Source of the DNA: Pseudomonas sp. 21
GTDB lineage: Bacteria > Pseudomonadota > Gammaproteobacteria > Pseudomonadales > Pseudomonadaceae
Length of the DNA stretch: 64,000 nt
NCBI RefSeq assembly: GCF_000955805.1
Contig: NZ_JYOA01000001.1
Span: 492,510 to 556,509 of the forward strand
Reading direction: 5' to 3'
This document shows, in pieces, positions 55,228 through 64,000 of the stretch. The notes below the pieces were generated by a model. It made no database searches. It saw only the letters and a list, made by a program, of their open reading frames with translations, and was not told the origin of the DNA. Position 1 is the stretch's first letter, and each line of letters opens with the position of its first letter. A program made the translations under genes and the position numbers.

Positions 55228-57477
55228 TCAAGGATTGGAGCGCAGCAGTCCCTGCTCACGCAGCGCCTCTACCAGGTGCTCGCCATCGGCGGAGCCAGCG
55301 CGGTAGAACACCGCCGGCTCGCCAATCGGCGCGGGGACTTCGACCACACCGCCGGAGGCCACCTCGAAGGTGCTGCCGCTCCACAGGTGCACCCAGCGCC
55401 CCTCGGGCAACGTCACGCTCAGACGCTGCACGCCGGGCTCCAGCACCGGGGCCACCAGAAATTGGTCGCCGAGCATATAGCTCGTCGGCGTTTCCGCCAA
55501 GCTGGCCGGATCAGCGGGGAATTCCAGCCACAGCGGGCGCACCAGCGGCCAGCCATGCTGCGCCGCCTCGTCCATCAGGCGCCGACGGTACGGCGCCAGC
55601 TCGCGGAACACCGTGGCGAAGCGCTGCAACTGCGCCACGGTGGCCGGTGCGCTGTAGGCCTGCACGTTGTCGTCCGGGCGATTACCCTCGTGGGTGCGCA
55701 GCAGGCTGGTGAAGGCGGAAAACTCCATCCAGCGCAGCAGCAGCTCCTCGCTGCGGTGGTAGTTCCGGATCGGGCTGCTGATGGTGGTGTAGCCGCCGGT
55801 ATCGCTGTGATTCAGGCTGAAGCCGGAGACGCCGCCGGACAGTAGCCCCAGCAGCGCACTGTGCAGACCGTCGTCGGCGTCCCAGGTCACCAGCTGGTCG
55901 CCCAGCCACAGGCTGGTGGTCAGGCCCGGGCTGCGGCTGTAGGCGGAGCGCATGAAGAACAGCAGCTCGCCAGGCCCTTCCGCGTCCACCAGTTGCCGGT
56001 TCAGCTTCGCCCACAGCTCCGGATAGCGATTATGCAGAACGGACGCCGGCTCACCGGATGCCAGCTTCGCCTCATAGGGTAGCGCCTCGCCGAAGTCCGC
56101 CATCCAGCCGGAGAAGCCCGCACCGAGCATTTCCTCGCGCATCACCCCGCGCAGCCAGTCAGCCGCCCGGGGATTGGTCAGGTCGACCAGACCCGCGCTG
56201 AAGCTGGTGTTCTGCAACAGCAGCGGTTGCCCCTGCTGATCCAGGGTCAGATAGCCATGATCCAGCGCTTCCCGATAGAGATTGCGGGTCGCTCCACCCT
56301 TCTCCGCCGTGTCCACTAGGAAGGGGTTCACGTAAGCCAGGCTGCGAACGCCCTTGGCCCGGAGCTCGGCATTGAAGGCCAGCCAACCCGGATAGCGCTC
56401 GCCATCGAGCACCCAGTTCCACCACAGTTGCTTGCCGAAACTGGTAGTGCGCTGGCCGACCCAGTCCTGCACCCAGACGCCGGCCAGCGGCACCTTCGCT
56501 TGCTCCAGCTGGTGGACGATACCGCGCACCCGCTCGGTGCCGCCCTGCAGCCCGAGGATCGCCCCCTGCTGCGTCCAGGCCGGCAACGGCGGCATGCGCC
56601 CGACTACCGAGGTGTGCGCCTCGATCAGTGCCTTGGGACTGTTTCCTTTATAGAAGTGCGCCTTGAGTTTGCCGGCGTGCACTTCCAGCGCCACGCGCTG
56701 GTCGTCGCGCAGGTCGAAGACCTGGTACTCCGACGCCTCGCTGAAGAAGCCGTGCAGGCGCGAGGTGAGATAGAAAGGCACCGGTGCATAGGTGGTCCAC
56801 CAGTCGCCACCGGCGCGGGCGCTCAGGTCGGCCGCCAGGGTGATCGGCTGCAAACCGCGCCCGACGCCCTGCTCCTGCACCAGGATCGGCAGACGGCGCC
56901 CGCTCAGGTCGAAACGGGTGAACTGCTCGCCGAAGCCGTGGAACTGCTCGTCCGCCTCCCGTGCCCAGGCCAGGTAAAGACGGTTCAGCGCCGGATCGCC
57001 CAGGCTCACGTCCATCACCACGCCACGCTCACCGTCGGCACGCAGCGCCAGTGTATAAGGCGCTTGTCGGCCGTCAGCGCAACCCAGCGTTCCGGAGATC
57101 AGCAACCGGTCCGCTTCAGCGCGCACGGCAGTCAACTGTTGCTGGCGGCACAGCCGTTCGCGGTGTTCGTGGATGAACATCGCGCCGCGATGCTCTTCGG
57201 CCTCGACGCGACCGATGCCCGCGGCCAGGAACCCTCCACGGGTCTGCCACAGCGTCTGCGCAGGGTGCTCGCCCGCGAGCAGGGCGAAGGATGCGCCGTC
57301 CCACTCCAGGCGATAGTCGCCCAGCTTCCAGCTCTGCCCGGCTGCCATGGCCGGCGCCACCGTCAGCTGCGCCCAGACCGGCCGCTGCTGCCACCACTGC
57401 CAGCCTTTCCAGCCGCCGAACGCCAGCACACCCAGCGCCAGCAACACCGCGCCTCCCCGCAACAAGAATCTGATCAC
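55228..57477 (-). CDS. GH31 glycoside hydrolase, sulfoquinovosidase (YihQ)-like with altered anion-binding residue
   Basis: 749 residues from a GTG start at 57477. Residues 8-22 form a single membrane anchor or uncleaved signal, so the enzyme faces the periplasm. GH31 catalytic residues are present: nucleophile Asp461 (GWMADFGE) and acid/base Asp527 (WLGDQ). Aligned by hand with E. coli YihQ, Gln311 (LGLQGGTER), Gln337 (VQDW), Trp353 and Tyr563 (GGYTT) match the YihQ residues Gln262, Gln288, Trp304 and Tyr508, but the sulfonate-binding Arg301 is Gln350 here (SFGKQLWW). No sulfoquinovose catabolic genes are nearby. So it belongs to the SQase-like branch but may act on a different glycoside. 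Confidence 0.8.
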   Translation of the reverse strand: MIRFLLRGGAVLLALGVLAFGGWKGWQWWQQRPVWAQLTVAPAMAAGQSWKLGDYRLEWDGASFALLAGEHPAQTLWQTRGGFLAAGIGRVEAEEHRGAMFIHEHRERLCRQQQLTAVRAEADRLLISGTLGCADGRQAPYTLALRADGERGVVMDVSLGDPALNRLYLAWAREADEQFHGFGEQFTRFDLSGRRLPILVQEQGVGRGLQPITLAADLSARAGGDWWTTYAPVPFYLTSRLHGFFSEASEYQVFDLRDDQRVALEVHAGKLKAHFYKGNSPKALIEAHTSVVGRMPPLPAWTQQGAILGLQGGTERVRGIVHQLEQAKVPLAGVWVQDWVGQRTTSFGKQLWWNWVLDGERYPGWLAFNAELRAKGVRSLAYVNPFLVDTAEKGGATRNLYREALDHGYLTLDQQGQPLLLQNTSFSAGLVDLTNPRAADWLRGVMREEMLGAGFSGWMADFGEALPYEAKLASGEPASVLHNRYPELWAKLNRQLVDAEGPGELLFFMRSAYSRSPGLTTSLWLGDQLVTWDADDGLHSALLGLLSGGVSGFSLNHSDTGGYTTISSPIRNYHRSEELLLRWMEFSAFTSLLRTHEGNRPDDNVQAYSAPATVAQLQRFATVFRELAPYRRRLMDEAAQHGWPLVRPLWLEFPADPASLAETPTSYMLGDQFLVAPVLEPGVQRLSVTLPEGRWVHLWSGSTFEVASGGVVEVPAPIGEPAVFYRAGSADGEHLVEALREQGLLRSNP

Positions 57478-57547
57478 TATCCCGCCCCTTGGCTGTCGCG
57501 CGGCGCTCCACTAGGCTCAGGCGCAGTCCCCCTCTGGAGCCTCTGCC

Positions 57548-57889
57548 ATGCCGGTCTGGCTGCAAACCGCGTTTCTTTTGTCGCTTTCCAACCTGTTCAT
57601 GACCTTCGCCTGGTACGGCCACCTGAAAACCCTGAGCAGCAAGCCGTGGATCATCGCGGCGCTGGTCAGCTGGGGCATCGCACTCTTCGAATATTTATTG
57701 CAGGTGCCGGCCAACCGCATCGGCTACACGGTGATGTCGGTGGGGCAACTGAAGATCATGCAGGAGGTCATCACGCTGGCGGTCTTCGTGCCGTTCAGCG
57801 TGTACTTCATGCAGCAGCCACTGAAGCTCGACTACTTGTGGGCCGGCTTGTGCCTGCTGGGCGCGGTGTACTTTATCTTCCGCGCCTGA
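57548..57889 (+). CDS. DUF486 (DMT superfamily) small membrane protein
   Basis: 113 residues, four predicted membrane helices. The family pattern NLFMTFAWYGHLK at TM1, FEYLLQVPANRIGY and LKIMQEVITLAVFVPFSVYF is clear. DUF486 proteins are small EmrE-like transporters of unknown substrate. Divergent from the GH31 gene with a 70-bp gap; no partner gene follows. Confidence 0.85.
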   Translation: MPVWLQTAFLLSLSNLFMTFAWYGHLKTLSSKPWIIAALVSWGIALFEYLLQVPANRIGYTVMSVGQLKIMQEVITLAVFVPFSVYFMQQPLKLDYLWAGLCLLGAVYFIFRA

Positions 57890-57955
57890 GGCGGGCATGA
57901 GCAGCGCACGACGATCTCTGCGACCGATGGCGCCACCTGCGGGGAATAGAGCGGG

Positions 57956-58834
57956 TCAGGACTCGGGCGAGTCCTGGAGGCGAGTGATCAGGCTGGAGGT
58001 ATCCCAGCGCCCGCCACCGGCGGCCTGCACCTCGGCATAAAACTGGTCGACCAGCGCCGTGACCGGCAATTGCGCGCCGTTGCGGCGAGCCTCGTCGAGC
58101 ACGATCGCCAGGTCCTTGCGCATCCAGTCCACCGCGAAACCGAAGTCGAAGCGCCCTTCCAGCATGCTCTGGTGGCGATTCTCCAATTGCCAGGATTGCG
58201 CCGCGCCCTTGCTGATCACTTCCATGGCAGCCATGCCGTCGAGGCCAGCGCTCTGGGCGAAGTGCAGCGCCTCGGACAACCCCTGAAGCAGGCCGCCGAC
58301 GCAGATCTGGTTGACCATCTTGGTCAGTTGACCGCTGCCCACCGGCCCCATGCGCCGCACCATCCGCGAATAGGTAGTAATCACCGGCTCCGCGCGGGCG
58401 TAGAGGCTTGCATCGCCGCCGACCATCACCGTCAGCGCACCGTTCTCGGCGCCGGCCTGGCCGCCGGACACCGGCGCATCGAGGAAGCCCAGTTCGCGCT
58501 CGGCCGCCGCCACCGCCAGCTCGCGGGCCACTTCGGCCGAGGCGGTGGTGTGGTCCACCAGCACGGAGCCGGGCTGCATGCCGGCCAACGCGCCCTCCTC
58601 GCCCAGCACCACACTGCGCAGGTCGTCATCGTTACCCACGCAGCACATGACGAAATCGGCCCACTGCGCGGCATCACGCGGGGTATCGGCCGAGCGGCCG
58701 CCGAACTGCCTGACCCACTGGGCGGCGCGGCTCGCGGTGCGGTTGTAGACGCACACCTCATGCCCTTCGCGCGCCAGGTGCCCGGCCATGGGGTAACCCA
58801 TCACGCCCAGGCCGATAAAAGCCACTTTCGCCAT
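57956..58834 (-). CDS. 3-Hydroxyisobutyrate dehydrogenase-like beta-hydroxyacid dehydrogenase
   Basis: 292 residues, AAGGGG ribosome site. N-terminal Rossmann motif VAFIGLGVMGYPMAGHL with NRT after strand 2 (VYNRTASRA), suggesting NADP preference. Substrate-binding FLDAPVSGGQAGAENGAL and catalytic Lys in SGQLTKMVNQ are intact. Family members oxidise 3-hydroxyisobutyrate, tartronate semialdehyde, serine or related acids; it is not in an operon with mms genes, so the substrate is open. Confidence 0.85.
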   Translation of the reverse strand: MAKVAFIGLGVMGYPMAGHLAREGHEVCVYNRTASRAAQWVRQFGGRSADTPRDAAQWADFVMCCVGNDDDLRSVVLGEEGALAGMQPGSVLVDHTTASAEVARELAVAAAERELGFLDAPVSGGQAGAENGALTVMVGGDASLYARAEPVITTYSRMVRRMGPVGSGQLTKMVNQICVGGLLQGLSEALHFAQSAGLDGMAAMEVISKGAAQSWQLENRHQSMLEGRFDFGFAVDWMRKDLAIVLDEARRNGAQLPVTALVDQFYAEVQAAGGGRWDTSSLITRLQDSPES

Positions 58835-58911
58835 CGCAGTCCCCTTGTCCGATCCAGTCGCTCAGCCTAGCACAGCGGTTTGCCGGTCCCGCAAACGCCT
58901 TCCATACTCGA

Positions 58912-58936
58912 TTCGAACCCAACTTTCGAACCCAAC
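58912..58936. repeat. 13-bp tandem repeat before the exonuclease gene
   Basis: TTCGAACCCAAC occurs twice in tandem (58912-58923 and 58925-58936), 15 bp before the ATG at 58951. Each copy contains the palindrome TTCGAA. It could be an operator or a slippage-prone repeat. Confidence 0.5.
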
Positions 58937-58950
58937 CACGAGCACCGACT

Positions 58951-59502
58951 ATGCCCCACTGGCTGGTGATCGACCTGGAAGCCACCACCGAGGAAGGCGG
59001 CTGGCCGGTCGAGGAAATGGAGATCATCGAGATCGGCGCCAGCCTGGTAGCCGAGGCTGACGGCCGCGAACTGGACCATTTCCAGCGTTTCGTCCGCCCG
59101 CAGCGGCGCCCGCTGCTGACGACCTTCTGTCGCGAACTCACCCACATCACCCAGGCCAACGTCGATGCCGCCGCACCGCTGCGCGAGGTCTGGCCGCAGT
59201 TCGAGCGCTGGCTTGCCCAGCACAGCCCGCGACTGGCCGGCTGGACCAGTTGGGGCGACTACGACCGCCACCAGCTGGAACTGGAATGGCGCCGCCAGCA
59301 CCTGGACAGCCACCTGTCCCGCGTCCCCCACGTCAACCTCAAGCAGCGCTTCGCCCAGGCCCGTCAACTCAAGCGTCAGGTTGGCCTGAATGCCGCGCTG
59401 CACCTGGCCGGCCTGCACTTCCAGGGGCAGCCGCACCGCGCCCTGGAAGACGCCCGCAATACCGCCCGCCTGCTGCCGCTGACCCTGCCCGTGGCCGGCT
59501 GA
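58951..59502 (+). CDS. DEDDh 3'-5' exonuclease (ERI-1/KapD-like)
   Basis: 183 residues. Exo I motif VIDLEATTE (Asp-x-Glu), Exo II in WTSWGDYDRHQLE (Asp), and Exo III HRALEDARNTARLL (His-x4-Asp) give a complete DEDDh set. The FCRELTHITQANVDAA segment is typical of the ERI-1-like exonucleases that trim RNA. Likely cytoplasmic, substrate unknown. Confidence 0.88.
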   Translation: MPHWLVIDLEATTEEGGWPVEEMEIIEIGASLVAEADGRELDHFQRFVRPQRRPLLTTFCRELTHITQANVDAAAPLREVWPQFERWLAQHSPRLAGWTSWGDYDRHQLELEWRRQHLDSHLSRVPHVNLKQRFAQARQLKRQVGLNAALHLAGLHFQGQPHRALEDARNTARLLPLTLPVAG

Positions 59503-59624
59503 AAAGGCCGGAATATCGCCGACCTGGCACTGACCGCACGGTCGCCTGCGCCGCTCTAGTGACGGGGCCTGCGCCCTTGGGCATACTGGCGGGCCCTTTT
59601 TCACCCCTCTAGCAGGAGAAGCCC

Positions 59625-59906
59625 ATGTTCAAGGTCAACGAGTACTTCGACGGCACCGTCAAATCCATCGCCTTCGACATGACCGCAGGCCCCGCCACCA
59701 TCGGCGTGATGGCTCCCGGCGAATACGAATTCGGCACCAGCCAGCTGGAGGTGATGCACGTCGTCGCCGGCGCGCTGACCGTCAAGCTGCCGGGCAGCGA
59801 CAGCTGGGAAACCTTCGAAGGCGGCAGCAACTTCACCGTGCCGGCCAACAGCAAGTTCCAGCTGAAAGTCGCCCAGGACACCGCCTACCTCTGCGAATAC
59901 CGCTGA
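59625..59906 (+). CDS. ppnP: Pyrimidine/purine nucleoside phosphorylase PpnP (DUF1255)
   Basis: 93-residue single-cupin protein with AGGAG ribosome site. It matches PpnP throughout: [42 protein letters not shown], then [21 protein letters not shown]. The family phosphorolyses a broad range of nucleosides. A strong terminator follows. Confidence 0.93.
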   Translation: MFKVNEYFDGTVKSIAFDMTAGPATIGVMAPGEYEFGTSQLEVMHVVAGALTVKLPGSDSWETFEGGSNFTVPANSKFQLKVAQDTAYLCEYR

Positions 59907-59922
59907 GTTCGGCTGTTCCATG

Positions 59923-59950
59923 AAAAACCGGCCCTGGTGGCCGGTTTTTT
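59923..59950 (+). terminator. ppnP terminator
   Basis: AAAAACCGGCC-CTGGT-GGCCGGTTTTTT, 17 bp after the stop. Confidence 0.92.
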
Positions 59951-59978
59951 ATTGTCCGCGCACAGGGTGGATCAAACC

Positions 59979-60065
59979 TGTAGGAGCGAGCTTGCTCGCG
60001 AACCACTTCCCGGCGGCTCCGGCGCTCGGCTGTTCGCGAGCAAGGACTGGGCGTCCCCCTCGGTC

Positions 60066-60070
<5 letters not shown>
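59979..60070. repeat. REP element plus variant inverted partner
   Basis: A standard REP unit (59979-60002) faces a longer variant at 60033-60070: it begins TTCGCGAGCAAGG and ends TCCTACG like the normal unit but the centre is replaced by a longer GC-rich segment (about 60045-60063). The last bases of the variant contain the CobW stop codon (CTA at 60066-60068 on the + strand). Confidence 0.75.
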
Positions 60071-60979
<909 letters not shown>

Positions 60980-60983
<4 letters not shown>

Positions 60984-62728
60984 GCGTTGACCCCTTCGAT
61001 GCGCGGCGGCTCGCCTTGCCACACCGCTGCCAGGGCGGTATCGCTGAACTGGCCGAGGCGGTCATACACGGGGCGGCCCTCGACGAACGTCAGCTGCACC
61101 TCGGTGCGATGGATGTAGTTGCGCGCCGGTTGCTCGAAGAGGTTGCGGTCGAGCACGATGAAGTCCGCCGACTTGCCCGTCTCCAGGCTGCCGGTGAGCT
61201 TCTCCAGGCCCATGGCATAGGCACCATTGAGCGTCGCCACGCGGATTGCCTGCTCCAGGCTGATCGGCTCGCCGAAGCAGGCCGGGTCGTCGTTCCAGGG
61301 ATTCTGCCGAGTCACCAGGGTTTCCAGCGCCAGCCACGGGTCGATGGACGCCACTGGCCAGTCGGTGCCGAACACCGCAATGCCGCCGGCGGCCAGCACG
61401 CCCTTGAAGTCATAGATGCGCTTCAGGCGATCCATGCCGTAACCCGAGCGCGCCCCGCTGGCGAAGGGCGTCGGGTACCAGGCCGCCGGGGAAAACTCGG
61501 CGATCACTTCCAGCTCGCGGAAGCGCTTGAGGTTACCCGGATGCAGGATGGTGCTGTGCGCGCACTGATGGCGCACGCCACTGAAACCGTTGCGCCGGCG
61601 CGCTTCGGCCACCGCATCGAGGAACACGTCGGAAGCCGCGTCGCCGGTGCAGTGAGCGATGACGCGGATGCCGCGGCGATCCATGTCCACCACCATGTCG
61701 GTGATGTGCTCCGGCGTCAGGTTGAGCTTGCCGCGCCAGGCGTCTTCGCCCGGCCAGGGGGTGATGAGGAAGGAAGAGCGCGGTTCGACGGTGCCGTCGA
61801 AGTGGAATTTCACCGCGTTCGCCGACAGCCGCGCGCTGCGGTAATAGTGGCGCTCGCCGGCGAGCAGCTCCCAGCGGCGACGCACCGGGAAGATGTCGTC
61901 CTGCCAGCTGATCGCCGCCTCCACGCGCAGGGTCAGTTGGCCGGCGTCGTCGAGGTACTTGAGGGCGTCCAGGCGGTTCTCGCAGACGTGCAGGTACTTG
62001 GCCGCGGTGACGCCGCGCGAGCTCTGGAAGTGCACGCCTTCGCGGTAAGACTGGCGCAGGACCTTGGCCGGGGTCGGCGGCATGGCCGCGTGGATCAGCG
62101 CGTAGGCGCCATCGATCAGCAGTCCGTTGGGCTCGCCGGTCAGTTCGTCGCGCTCCAGGTAACCGTTGCGCGGGTCGGCGGTGCTGGCGTCGATGCCCGC
62201 CAGCTCCAGTGCCCGGGAGTTGACCATCATGGTGCCCCACATGCGGTCGAGCAGCGCCACGGGGCGATCCGGCAGGATACTGTCGAGCCACTCGCGGCCC
62301 GGCTTCAGCCCGGCTTCGCGGAAGGTGTAGCGCACCCAGTACTGGCCGTAGACCCAGCCATCGCCCGGGTGGCTGTCGGCATAGTCCCGAATGGCCTTTG
62401 CAAGCTGCTCCGGGGTCGGGTCCTCGATGCCGACGTCGAGGTCGTCGGCGTAGCGCGGGTTCAGCGCCAGGTCCGGGTGGGTGTGCATGTCGTGCAGGCC
62501 GGGCATGCAGAACGCGCCTTCGAGGTCGCGCACCAGGGTGTCCGGGCCGATCAGGTGCTCCATCTCTTCGCGACGGCCCACCGCCAGCAGCCGACCATCG
62601 CGGATGGCCACGGCCTCGGCCCAGGGCTGGGCGGGGTCCAGGGTGTAGAAGCGGCCGTTGTGCAGCAGCAGTTCGGCGAAACGGCCGGTGGGGGAGTTGG
62701 AGGAGCGGAAGCGGTCCGGAGCGGTCAT
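60980..62728 (-). CDS. YtcJ-like metal-dependent amidohydrolase
   Basis: 582 residues from ATG 62728. Amidohydrolase_3 features: LHNGRFYTLDPAQPWAEAVAI, the metal site FCMPGLHDMHTHPDLAL (HxH), AHCTGDAASD and HQCAHSTILHPG (His ligands of later strands), and the Asp of GTDWPVASIDPWLALE. Family members hydrolyse amides and N-formyl or cyclic compounds; the substrate is unknown. First gene of a two-gene operon with the CobW-type chaperone and divergent from an AraC regulator. No signal peptide, so cytoplasmic. Confidence 0.88.
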
Positions 62729-62760
62729 GGGAAGCCCTTGTTGTTCTTGTCCGTGGGCGC

Positions 62761-62825
62761 AGTATAGGGCTCGACTTTCAGCCACTGACTAGCACAAGAT
62801 GACAACTCGCTAGCACTAAACGACA
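62761..62825 (-). promoter_or_regulatory. Amidohydrolase promoter with two AraC-type half-sites
   Basis: The motif CTAGCACNARANGACA occurs twice as direct repeats (62789-62804 and 62810-62825, 13 of 16 identical) spaced 21 bp apart, two helical turns. On the minus strand a -10-like TATACT lies at 62761-62766; a 17-bp spacer puts a poor -35 (GTCAGT) right at the edge of the inner repeat. This is the class II layout for AraC/XylS activators. Confidence 0.6.
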
Positions 62826-62839
62826 GGTTGACCGCGCGA

Positions 62840-63883
62840 ATGCCCACCGCTTCCTTCGACATCGATTACGCCGCGCGCCAGCTGTTCCGCCACTTCCTCG
62901 ACGAGTGGCGCGCCCGCCCCGCCCTGCCGGCACTTGCACCCTTGCTGGGAGGTCTCGGGCTGCCCAGCAACAGCGAAGCGGCCGCCGCCGACATGAACTT
63001 CGCCCGCTACTATCGCCTGCTGCAGCAGGCCGCCGGGTTGCTTGGCCCCAGCGACTTCTTCCTGCGCCTGGGCCAGCGCTACAACCTCTATGACCTGGGG
63101 GTGATCGGCTACGCGCTGATCAGCGCGGCGAACCTGCGGCGCTCCTGGGACATCTCCCTCGGCCAGCCGTCGAGCCTGATGCCGCACCCGATCCACACCC
63201 ATCGCGAGGAAGTCGGCGAGCACATCCGCCTGACGCTCCAGCTACCGCCGTTCGGCGAGGTGGAACGCATCGCCCTCTGCGAGGAATGGCTGAGCAGCAC
63301 CTGGCGCTGGCTGTGCCAGCGACTGCCGGACCTGGAGACCTGCGCCGGCATGCAACTGCACCTGCCCTACCCGCCGCCGGCCCATGCGGCGCTGTATGGC
63401 GAGCTCTTCCCCGGCACCTGCCATTTCAATGCCGGCCAGGCCGAGCTGTGGATGCCAAAGGCATTCCATGACCGCCCCTTCTCCACCGCCAACCCCTCGG
63501 TGAGCCGGCTGTGCCAGGCCCAGGGCGCGGCAACGCTGGCCAGCTTCGAGCGCGGCCCGGCGCTGCCGGACGACGTGCGCTACTACCTGTTGCAGAACGC
63601 GCGCATCCCCCTGCCGGACCTGGAGCAGACCGCCGCCTGGCTGCGCCTGCCGCCGCATACGCTGCAACGTCGGCTGCGCGAGCATGGGCTGACCTTCAAG
63701 GGAATAGTGCTGGAGGTGCGGATGGCGCTGGCCCAGCGTTACCTGCTGGCCAGCCGGATGGCGTTGCAGGAGATCGCCTTCCTGCTCGGCTACGAACACG
63801 TCACCAGTTTCCACCGGGCTTTCCAGCGATTTACCGGGACGACGCCGGAGCGTTTTCGCGCCGACGCTGGAAGAAACCTGTAG
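62840..63883 (+). CDS. AraC family transcriptional activator
   Basis: ATG 62840 was preferred (347 residues); TTG 62828 is in frame. The N-terminal domain (arabinose_bd-type: FARYYRLLQQAAGLLG, LGVIGYALISAANLRRSW, VGEHIRLTLQLPPFG) is the kind found in OruR/ArgR-like activators. The C-terminal AraC domain (from about residue 250) has both HTHs: DLEQTAAWLRLPPHTLQRRLREHG and MALQEIAFLLGYEHVTSFHRAFQRFTG. It very likely activates the divergent amidohydrolase-CobW operon through the direct repeats at 62789-62825. Confidence 0.9.
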   Translation: MPTASFDIDYAARQLFRHFLDEWRARPALPALAPLLGGLGLPSNSEAAAADMNFARYYRLLQQAAGLLGPSDFFLRLGQRYNLYDLGVIGYALISAANLRRSWDISLGQPSSLMPHPIHTHREEVGEHIRLTLQLPPFGEVERIALCEEWLSSTWRWLCQRLPDLETCAGMQLHLPYPPPAHAALYGELFPGTCHFNAGQAELWMPKAFHDRPFSTANPSVSRLCQAQGAATLASFERGPALPDDVRYYLLQNARIPLPDLEQTAAWLRLPPHTLQRRLREHGLTFKGIVLEVRMALAQRYLLASRMALQEIAFLLGYEHVTSFHRAFQRFTGTTPERFRADAGRNL

Positions 63884-64000
63884 GACGCGCGGGGGCGCCC
63901 AGCCCATGCGCACGATCGCGGACGCAACCCGCTCCTATAAGAGACGAGGTGGCGATAGGTTCCAGCTTGCGCAGATGCCCCCCTGTAGGAGCGCGCCATG
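63884..64000. other. Intergenic end of window with REP fragments
   Basis: Degenerate REP-like pieces occur just after the AraC stop (CCTGTAGGACGCG near 63878) and at the very end (CCTGTAGGAGCGCG from about 63982), the latter possibly a full unit cut by the window edge. No gene seen. Confidence 0.5.

Overview
The window is a uniformly GC-rich bacterial chromosome segment that looks like Pseudomonas, in or near the P. aeruginosa / P. nitroreducens / P. citronellolis lineage. The reasons are the gltA / sdhCDAB-sucAB-lpd-sucCD arrangement, near-standard pseudomonad protein lengths (HtpG 634 aa, SucA 943 aa, BraB 437 aa), Pseudomonas-type REP elements (core TGTAGGAGCGAGC...GCGAA), and a gene order that, as I remember the PAO1 map, follows roughly PA1573-PA1602. 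No tRNA, rRNA, CRISPR array, insertion sequence or phage gene was seen.

Layout. Positions 1-21154 hold mostly core genes: a DUF1615 lipoprotein (cut by the window edge), a DMT exporter with a divergent Lrp/AsnC regulator, a DUF1302/DUF1329 envelope pair, DUF3859, pirin, a FucP/GluP-type sugar symporter, a Tat-exported molybdenum hydroxylase operon with a tri-haem cytochrome c, a dienelactone hydrolase, two orphan genes (DUF1877, DUF4303) that may be an insertion, htpG, a conserved membrane protein, two hotdog thioesterases, a small Ala/Pro lipoprotein and DUF599. Positions 21155-39190 are an accessory catabolic cluster inserted between the DUF599 gene and braB. Positions 39203-53959 are braB, sucCD, lpd, sucAB, sdhBADC and the divergent gltA. 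Positions 54020-64000 hold a START-domain protein, a YkgJ-type protein, a GH31 glycosidase of the sulfoquinovosidase type, DUF486, a 3-hydroxyisobutyrate-dehydrogenase-like enzyme, a DEDD exonuclease, ppnP, and an amidohydrolase-CobW operon with a divergent AraC regulator.

The catabolic cluster is the most interesting part. Two divergent operons face each other across a 263-bp control region. The leftward operon encodes two FAD hydroxylases, an SCP2-like protein, an ACMSD-type amidohydrolase/decarboxylase and an Old Yellow Enzyme. The rightward operon encodes a TetR regulator, an extradiol (VOC) dioxygenase, a fumarylacetoacetase-family hydrolase, an acyl-CoA ligase, an MBL-fold lipoprotein, and a DUF1302 plus DUF1329 envelope pair. 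A third FAD hydroxylase with its own TetR lies to the left. The set suggests import, hydroxylation, ring cleavage and hydrolysis of a hydrophobic phenolic compound whose identity cannot be read from sequence.

Two regulatory layers can be seen. The divergent promoters each carry the same inverted repeat TTGAAC-N6-GTTCAA across the spacer and -10 region, as expected for TetR repression of both operons. AANAANAA tracts (the Hfq/Crc 'CA' motif) recur at or just upstream of most catabolic start codons in the cluster but not at the two TetR genes, which suggests translational catabolite repression of the whole pathway.
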